Positions 14,265-21,000 of a DNA stretch of 34,168 nt are shown piece by piece (positions within the stretch are counted from its first letter, which is position 1; the number at the start of each line of letters is the position of its first letter). The notes under the pieces are model-generated. The model worked only from the letters and a program-made list of their open reading frames with translations, did no database searches and was not told where the DNA came from. The stretch is from a virus. Both the position numbers and the translations under genes were made by a program. Location of the stretch: positions 1 through 34,168 of IMG/VR virus record IMGVR_UViG_3300025168_000307. One strand, 5' to 3'.

Positions 14265-14273
14265 GGAGGCAGT

Positions 14274-14495
14274 ATGGACAACAGAGAAGAAGGTAACTTA
14301 ATTTCATTCAGGGTGTTCTTAGCAAGAGATGGTAATATTATATCTGAGTATTCGCACTTACCGTTTGAAAATATAGAAAAGATATTTTCAACAGATGAAA
14401 TACCAATTATAAAAAAGGTTGTTAAGGAAGGCTCTCTAAAACTAGAGGGCTTACACAACTTATTAGAAAAAGAAGTTCAAAGTATTATTTACTAG
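14274..14495 (+). CDS. Hypothetical protein ending the plus-strand unit (73 aa)
   Basis: 73 aa behind an excellent Shine-Dalgarno (AAGGAGG at 14264-14270). Not recognised; alpha/beta with a leucine-rich C-terminal helix (SLKLEGLHNLLEKEV). It is the last rightward gene. Its stop lies 11 bases beyond the stop of the oppositely oriented gene at 14485-14811, so the two transcription units overlap tail to tail. Confidence 0.6.
   Translation: MDNREEGNLISFRVFLARDGNIISEYSHLPFENIEKIFSTDEIPIIKKVVKEGSLKLEGLHNLLEKEVQSIIY
14428..14452 (+). terminator. Candidate hairpin near the convergent junction
   Basis: AAGGCTCTCT - AAAACT - AGAGGGCTT can fold as a 6-bp stem (one G-U pair) with a one-base bulge and a 3-bp extension around a six-base loop. 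It lies in the end of the last rightward gene and has no U-run after it. It may slow or end transcription at the junction, but support is weak. Confidence 0.25.
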
Positions 14496-14811
14496 GCTTG
14501 TGCATGAAAGCTGTCGCGCCCATGTAAGTACCAACAATACCACACAATGAAAAATAAAATAGACCTAATAAATCAGATAGTGCATTAACTCTACTGTCTG
14601 GTATTAACGGAGTAAACAGTACAATAGTTGTTACTGTCATCACAATTATAGCTAACCACGCCATTAACTTTTGAGCCTCTGATTTTTCTTCTCTTAACTC
14701 TAAGTCGATCATTTCTTTAGCGCGGTCTATCTCATCATCAGTTACAGTCCCATCTTTATTAAGATCAAACTGTTCATACTTAGATTGCAGTTCTAATTTC
14801 TTAGCGTTCAT
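14485..14811 (-). CDS. EF-hand membrane protein (108 aa)
   Basis: 108 aa. Residues about 16-27 form a textbook 12-residue calcium loop, D-L-N-K-D-G-T-V-T-D-D-E, flanked by helices. Two transmembrane helices follow (about 50-71, MAWLAIIVMTVTTIVLFTPL, and about 80-103, LLGLFYFSLCGIVGTYMGA). I recall similar EF-hand plus two-span proteins in marine phages, role unknown. The loop would probably face the cytoplasm or periplasm next to the membrane. A holin-like or calcium-responsive membrane role is possible. It is the last gene of the leftward unit. Confidence 0.75.
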   Translation of the reverse strand: MNAKKLELQSKYEQFDLNKDGTVTDDEIDRAKEMIDLELREEKSEAQKLMAWLAIIVMTVTTIVLFTPLIPDSRVNALSDLLGLFYFSLCGIVGTYMGATAFMHKPSK

Positions 14812-14813
14812 TG

Positions 14814-14993
14814 TTAATGAGTAGTTCCTTCTCCATTAAATATTTCATCTGCTTTAGCCATCGCCATAAACTGATGCTCAAATATATCTCTAAAGGTTTC
14901 GTAGTCTACTGCATCCATTTCGTGAGAAGCATGTATACGAACATATATTTGAAATGCTGCTGTTAGTTGATCTTCAGTATAAAGAGCTATCAT
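14814..14993 (-). CDS. Hypothetical helical protein (59 aa)
   Basis: 59 aa; ATG at 14993-14991 with AGAGGT about 8 bases before it, stop two bases before the EF-hand gene. Acidic and helical (LYTEDQLTAAFQIYVRIHAS, YETFRDIFEHQFMAMAKADE), no membrane segment. Not recognised. The tight packing between two real genes in the same direction supports it. Confidence 0.6.
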   Translation of the reverse strand: MIALYTEDQLTAAFQIYVRIHASHEMDAVDYETFRDIFEHQFMAMAKADEIFNGEGTTH

Positions 14994-15008
14994 AAGTTGT
15001 ACCTCTAG

Positions 15009-15473
15009 TTAAAATATAGAATATAATAAAAAAGCTATTATACCCACCCCTGTTGCAATAATAGTAACTATCAAACATGTATCAATTATAAATTTCTTTC
15101 TTGCTGCTAACTTCCTAGCTACTTCTAATCTTCTATTACGCTCTGTCTGTCTAGCCCTCATCATTGTTTTGTATACATCTCCTTGTCCTGAATAAACAAA
15201 GAGTTCTCTTAATTGTTTTTCTAAATCTTTAGCTTTGTGTTCTGCTAGTGCTACTTCTAATGCGTATGCCTCCACAGATTGTGCAGCAAATACTTTTTTA
15301 CCTATCGGAGCATTTTCCGATTCTGTCTTTGCGGTATCAATCTTGTCTTTAGCATCAAAGAATTGTGCGAATTGAGTGCTTAGTTCTGAGGTATCCTTAC
15401 CTACTTGTATACCCTTTTTAATAAGCGAAACAGCACGACTAGCAGCAGCTATGGCTACTGTCACTTCTATCAT
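15009..15473 (-). CDS. Tail-anchored membrane protein with coiled coil (154 aa)
   Basis: 154 aa. An N-terminal hydrophobic stretch with AIAAASRAVSLIKKGIQVGKD precedes a long charged helix (residues about 65-125, ALAEHKAKDLEKQLRELFVY and RARQTERNRRLEVARKL). A C-terminal transmembrane helix follows (about 130-152). The pattern 'A...A-x-x-x-I-K-K-G...D-L...D-I-D-x-A...P-x-x-K-K-x-F-A-x-x-S-V-E-x-x-A' matches a phage family I recall from marine phages, of unknown role. It may be a spanin-like or structural membrane protein. It is 13 bases downstream of the copper enzyme genes, in the same direction. Confidence 0.7.
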   Translation of the reverse strand: MIEVTVAIAAASRAVSLIKKGIQVGKDTSELSTQFAQFFDAKDKIDTAKTESENAPIGKKVFAAQSVEAYALEVALAEHKAKDLEKQLRELFVYSGQGDVYKTMMRARQTERNRRLEVARKLAARKKFIIDTCLIVTIIATGVGIIAFLLYSIF

Positions 15474-15486
15474 TGCTGTCTCCTAG

Positions 15487-16725
15487 TTATAAATTTTTCC
15501 AAGTAAATGCCCCGAAGAACATTTCATCCTCTGACATCTGTCCCCAAGGCACTTCTCTACTAGGATCAGGGTTCATTTTATTTTCAGTTGAGTTATCAAA
15601 AGCTCCCTCTACAAATAGTCTAGTTCCTTTAGGTATATACTTAGGCTCTTTCCATGTGTATGAAAGCTGCCACGCATATTCATACTTAGGAATGTCAATT
15701 AATTCTTCCCAAGTCCCATCAGGATAGTAAGCTGTAGCTTTCATACTCTTGCCACGGAAGTGCATGTGAGGTAAGAACGTATGAAGATTTACATCTTGTT
15801 GAAGTTGTATTTCTGCTGTCTGTACAAAGTTAGGATCAAAAGGAGGTATCGGTGTCCAAGTATCAGGGAATATACAAGCACACCCCCCTGCCATTCTTTC
15901 TTCAGGCACTACACCTTCATCATGGAAATAAAGACCTATCCTTGCTTGGTCTGTTCTAGCTGTACCATCAGGCGTGTAATGTAATTGTAAGTTAACAACT
16001 GAACCTGCACGTAGTAGACCGCCAGTGTTTTCATCATAAAAATCAGGAGTACCTCCGGGGACATAGGCACTAACACTAGCGTAGTTTAAATCTTCTTGAC
16101 TCTCACCTGCTGCTCCAAGAAGGTTTGTTCTCTCGCCTTGTATAGAAACTGTGTTTAACATATGATGCATTACAGTTGGCTCACTTGGGAGAAACTCTGA
16201 GCCACGTAACCACTTATCTTCTGTTAAACCTAAATCTACTTTTGTGTATCTGTAAGGGATAGCATTAGGTCCAAGAGTTCCAACTGCAGGAATTTCTTGA
16301 GGCGGTACTTCAATAATCATATCAGGCTCACCATGTGCCCATGCTGAAGGAGAGTAAACAGTTTTTGTTAAAGGATCACTGTCCCCCTCTACTGGTGTAC
16401 CTGCATCAATCCATGCTATAAGTGTTTCTATTTCTGTATGACTTAGAGTTCTATGATTTATAATATCATCACGATATATAGGATTAATTTGGCCCGGAGG
16501 CATACGTTTAGATTCAATCGCTTCTTTTATAGCAGGTGCAAAGCCCTGTACTATTTGGTAGTTACTCATTGCCCACGGTGCTATGCCATTTTCTCGATGG
16601 CACATTTGACATTGTTCTATAAGAATAGGTGCTACACTAGTGGCATAATCTATATTAACATCCTCATGTGCTGCAGCTGCTGTTGCAAATAATGCGCTGC
16701 TAATCGTCACCGCTAACTTTTTCAT
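15487..16725 (-). CDS. Secreted cytochrome c-fused type II copper monooxygenase (copy A)
   Basis: 412 aa. Residues 1-19 are a Sec signal peptide (MKKLAVTISSALFATAAAA). Next is a cytochrome c-like domain with C39-Q-M-C42-H43 for haem attachment and M75 (RMPP) as probable axial ligand. The rest fits the two-domain PHM/DBH copper fold. CuA ligands are H187-H188 (TVMHHML) and H249 (LQLHYTPDG); CuB ligands are H320-M-H322 (LPHMHFRGKSM) and M402 (SEDEMFFGAF). All six copper ligands are present, so it should be active: hydroxylation with O2 and electrons delivered by its own haem instead of ascorbate is my inference. Such fusions occur in bacterial genomes; substrate unknown. Its start overlaps the upstream copy B by 26 bases, with GGAG as ribosome site inside it. 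A phage location is unusual. Confidence 0.9.
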   Translation of the reverse strand: MKKLAVTISSALFATAAAAHEDVNIDYATSVAPILIEQCQMCHRENGIAPWAMSNYQIVQGFAPAIKEAIESKRMPPGQINPIYRDDIINHRTLSHTEIETLIAWIDAGTPVEGDSDPLTKTVYSPSAWAHGEPDMIIEVPPQEIPAVGTLGPNAIPYRYTKVDLGLTEDKWLRGSEFLPSEPTVMHHMLNTVSIQGERTNLLGAAGESQEDLNYASVSAYVPGGTPDFYDENTGGLLRAGSVVNLQLHYTPDGTARTDQARIGLYFHDEGVVPEERMAGGCACIFPDTWTPIPPFDPNFVQTAEIQLQQDVNLHTFLPHMHFRGKSMKATAYYPDGTWEELIDIPKYEYAWQLSYTWKEPKYIPKGTRLFVEGAFDNSTENKMNPDPSREVPWGQMSEDEMFFGAFTWKNL

Positions 16726-17983
16726 TTCTTTTCTCCACTAATTGATTATAACCTTCATTATCTAAATGAGTTACTGCTATCCAAGCGTGTGTCATTTCAT
16801 CACCTGTCCTGCTACCACCAACAACCCACATGTCAGAGTCGGGATTGTTTGGATTTTCTTTGGTGTTGTCATACCATTGCTTTAATACTAAGACTGCTCC
16901 TGTTGGAAGAAGCGGTGCAAAGTCTGGCTCATATATGTGGCTGTGATGCCACGTTGCACTCCAGTTAGATACCTGACTGACTTGTTCTGTACGTCCAGTT
17001 TCAGGATAGAATATTTCAAAGGAAGCTGCATTCATTCTAAGATGACCGTGAGGCTGCCAAGAATCTATCCGTACAGGATGATCAAAAGAATGAAAGCCTT
17101 GTGTCATTAAGTATCCATTAGGGGGAATAACTATATCGTCTTGGTCGCTTATTCTGTACAGCTTTAAGTCTTGTTTGTATTTAAGTTCTTCAGATTCCTC
17201 TGGAGAATATAACCACATGCCTATATCTACGATGTTATTCTCAATAACAGATTCTGGAGCCATTGCTCCAAGACCTCCGGGGAACATATGAATGTCCCAT
17301 GCTATCTCTGCATTTGCAGGTATAGTACGACACACGCCCTCCGGTACTACCTCACCCCACTTACCCATAGCATACTCTGTGAGCATACCAAATCTTTCAC
17401 CATTTAAAATAACACTACTATTAGCATGGTGTACTACACTCTTAGCCTCGCCTCTTGGCTTAACTTGAATAGCTTTAATGCATCTGTCCTCTGCTAAACC
17501 ACTTGGCACATTATGTTTATGCCACAAATCATTTCCACTAGCAGGTATATCTATAGGCGTAGAGGGGATGACCACTGTAGGCTCTCCTAAATCCGCATAG
17601 AAGTTCCACTGACTAGGATCTGGTAGTACCAAAGGTGCTAGAGCTACATCCCTATTGCCGTACTCTGAGCCAGTATTAACCCACTCTACTATTGTATCTA
17701 TTTCTTCTTGTTCTAATCTCCAATCGCCATGCAGTTCTTGTATACCTATTTCTTTATCATAAGCATAGGGAGGCATCTCACGATTGGCTACTTTAATCTG
17801 TATCAAAGGACTCCACGGACGCACCTGCTCATATGTTTCAAACTGCATCGGGCCTATGCCACCCTGACGATGACACACAACACAGTTATTATTTATAATA
17901 TCTGCTACGTCATCTACATAAGTAACATCAGCTTGAGATACTGGTGCTATTGATATACAAATAGCTAATAAAGTCTTTTTCAT
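16700..17983 (-). CDS. Secreted cytochrome c-fused type II copper monooxygenase (copy B)
   Basis: 427 aa, translated first. Signal peptide at 1-18 (MKKTLLAICISIAPVSQA). Haem site C34-V-V-C37-H38 with M70 (EMPP). CuA ligands H185-H186 (VVHHANSS) and H232 (WDIHMFPGG); CuB ligands H312-G-H314 (WQPHGHLRM) and M397 (TGDEMTHAW). Like copy A, it keeps all six copper ligands and the haem motif. Copies A and B share domain order and landmarks but differ in most residues, so they are old paralogues that may work as a pair. B has an extra W-H-H-S-H run (345-349) and a charged C-terminal tail. AGGAT precedes the ATG. It sits 59 bases downstream of the 1,798-aa virion protein gene, within the late unit. 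Confidence 0.9.
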   Translation of the reverse strand: MKKTLLAICISIAPVSQADVTYVDDVADIINNNCVVCHRQGGIGPMQFETYEQVRPWSPLIQIKVANREMPPYAYDKEIGIQELHGDWRLEQEEIDTIVEWVNTGSEYGNRDVALAPLVLPDPSQWNFYADLGEPTVVIPSTPIDIPASGNDLWHKHNVPSGLAEDRCIKAIQVKPRGEAKSVVHHANSSVILNGERFGMLTEYAMGKWGEVVPEGVCRTIPANAEIAWDIHMFPGGLGAMAPESVIENNIVDIGMWLYSPEESEELKYKQDLKLYRISDQDDIVIPPNGYLMTQGFHSFDHPVRIDSWQPHGHLRMNAASFEIFYPETGRTEQVSQVSNWSATWHHSHIYEPDFAPLLPTGAVLVLKQWYDNTKENPNNPDSDMWVVGGSRTGDEMTHAWIAVTHLDNEGYNQLVEKRNEKVSGDD

Positions 17984-18042
17984 TAGGTTATCCTATGGGT
18001 AAATTGTTTAATTTTTTACTTATGAATTATATTAATGAGTAA

Positions 18043-21000
18043 TTATAGCCCTGTTCTACCATACTTAGTATCCATTAAACTTCTAGTTCTAACTAACTTA
18101 GTTTCTTTAGGATTGTAAAGAGGATCAACACCATACATTAAAGGCTTTCCTGCTTTTAATTTTTCTTGAGTAATATCATAATCTTTAATCATTATTCTTT
18201 GAGCATCCAGATCATCTTTTGCAATATTTTGCAGCCCAAATCCATAAGCATTATTAACCATGTCTGTTGCCTCAGTTCTTGGATCAGGTCTAAAAGGCAT
18301 TTGAATTTGTTCTTTTAATTGTAATAAAAATTTATTACCTGCGCCCTTACCATGTTTATAAGATAAGTAAGCATGATTCATAACATTCCAAACTTCGTCA
18401 TTAAAAGGTTTTCTAAAATCTCCAAACCCTGCCTCATCTGTTGGGACTTTAAATTGTTTTGGAATCTCTCCTCTTTCAATAGCTGCATTTAAAAAAGTAA
18501 CTACTTCTTTTTCATGGTTACGCAGGTCTTCTTTAGTAACACCCATTCTGGCTGAACCTGCATACATAATTTTATCAAGTACTTTTTTTACTTTACCGCC
18601 TATACCAAACTCTTTACGAGGTGTATCATCTTTAGTTGTTTTATTAATAATTTTTAATACACTGTCATCAAAAAAAGAATATTCTTCATTACCTCCTAAA
18701 CTTAATCCTTCTAAAGAAGTCCCTCTTAAATCTCTTTTTGCAGCTTTAATTCCGTAGTCTTTAAAAATATTTTCTGGTTTTAAATTTTTATCTTCTAATT
18801 TTCTTTTTAAAATATAAAATATTCTTTTATTATTTTTATCTTCATTAGATAATGTAATATTAAAATCTCTAGCTATAGATTCTATTTTAGTTTGTACAGT
18901 GCTTAGTTGATCTATAAATCTTGTACCTGTTTTAATTATTTCATTATCATTTATACGCGCTTCTAATTCATACAAAGTAGGAGCAGAAGAACCCCTAGAA
19001 GTTCTTTCTTCTAAAAGAGCTTTTTCTGATAAGCCTACAGAACGATTAGGTGTTGCACTAAGATATGCTTCAGCTGCTTTTTTATCTGTTGTCACAGCTA
19101 CACCCCTACCTAATTGAAGTGAAGTAGAATCAATAGCTTTATCAGCTTTTAAAGTAGAAACATTATGTGGTGAACCATGATACAAACCTTTTATAATATT
19201 AGTTCCTGCTTTACTAAGTAATTTAGATATACCTCCTACACTTTTAAAGACGCGATCTTCTTCATCTATAAAAGCTTCTCCTGCTTGTATGTCATAAGCT
19301 AAACCTGTCATCTTATCTATACGTTCATCAGGTTCTATAGGTACTTGCATTACATTGTAGACTTCACCGCCTTTTCTAAAGTTTCTTTTAGGCGTAGCTT
19401 TTTGATCAGGTATAGTTTCATCTATAATATTTTTATCTAACTCTCTTAGAAAATCTCTATATTGATCGGGGAAATCTTCAGTGCTTTCAAAGGAACCAAA
19501 GACTGCATTAAAGGCTCCATATAAAGGAACTTTTTGTCCTACAACAGAGAAAATATCACCAGTTGTTATGACCTTATAAGTATCTCCCCACACTGGTCCT
19601 AGTCCTGTCATGTAAGCTGAAGGATTCTGATAAATCTCAGCTGCTGTGCGTCCACGTACAAACATATCAGCAGGTAAACCATTACCTCCCCATCTTAAAA
19701 ATGCATTACCTATTACTTCTTCAGGATCTCCCTCTAAAGATTCTCCTTGTGTTCTTACAGCATTAGTAAAGGCTGCTACTCCTGTCATAATTGCAGCAGC
19801 AGGAAGGTGCTGAGTAAGTATAGTTTCAGGATTTCTAGTTCCTTCTCTAATAACATTCTTCATTATAGTATTTGTAAATGCAGCAGGGTATCCAAGCAGT
19901 TGTCCCAATATAGCTGTCTTAGGATTAGACATATACATAGGTTTAATACCTGATTGTGCGCTAGGGTTTAAGATAACTTCATTAGTATAAACACCTGCCC
20001 CTTCTTTTAACTTTGTATAAAAGTTATCTCCTGTCTTAGCTCCTTGCTGTAGCCACTCTACCCCTTCGTTGTAGTTTATTCCAAGATCAGCTAGTTCATC
20101 TATTTGCCGTTGGACTCTTCTAGATGTTTTACCTGCTTGTATTAGTGGCATGTGTGATGCAATGCTTTCTAAATTTTCTGCTATTAATCTTTTACCAGTG
20201 ATATACGAAGCTGTTTGAACTCCTCGCGTCCATTGATCTAGTAATGTAAGCCTAAAAAATTTATTACTAACACCTCTCATAACAGGACTAGCTAAAGCAT
20301 CGCCTCCTAGTCTGTCAGCATAGTCAGCAAATGCCTGATCAAGAGCAATGCCCATGTAGTTAAGCTCTTCCATTGCTTCTTTTCTAGTCATGTTAAAAGA
20401 TTTTTCTAAACCATTTAACGAGTCATCGTACATTTTTTTAGAGCCACTAAATACAGCATCGCGCATACCTGCAAAAGCTGTCTTTGGTCCTGCCTTTGAA
20501 ATGTTTATAAATATTTCTGTAAGACTTGATAGAGTACTAAGTGGTAACAAAGCCATTCTATTTGCTAACATATAAGTATCAGCAGCCAGTTGTGTTTTAG
20601 CACCAAACCTATCTAAATCTTCACCAGTAATACTTTGATATACAGAAAGCATATCGTTTCTTGCACTTTGAATACTAGCTGAATCAGCCCCATTTTCACG
20701 CATTTCTTTTTCTATTGCAGGAAACCATGTGCTTTTAAACTCTTCTATATTTCTTACATTGAATACATCATCTTTAGCAAAGCTTTTAGCAGCTGACCTG
20801 TAATAACTTATCATTACATTATTTAAATCATTATCTAAATATTTATTAAAAGCAGTTTCATCTTTTAAAACTAATGCTCTTTTAGCAAAGAAACTATTCA
20901 TGCCTGTGCCTGAGTCATTACCAAATTGATATTTAATATCTAGTAATTCGTCGTATAACTCTTTAGCACCTTCTCTTGCATTGCCTGAGAAACTAACATT

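Noticed and set aside
15487-17983. Foreign base composition of the copper genes
   Set aside because: Hand counts on a few lines gave about 26-29 G+C per 60 bases here, against 17 in one line of the giant virion gene. But the phage primase-helicase also gave about 26 of 60, so composition does not set these genes apart.
18001-18042. Terminator between the giant virion gene and the copper genes
   Set aside because: The short gap is T-rich but I found no stem to go with it, so the copper genes are likely read through from the late unit.
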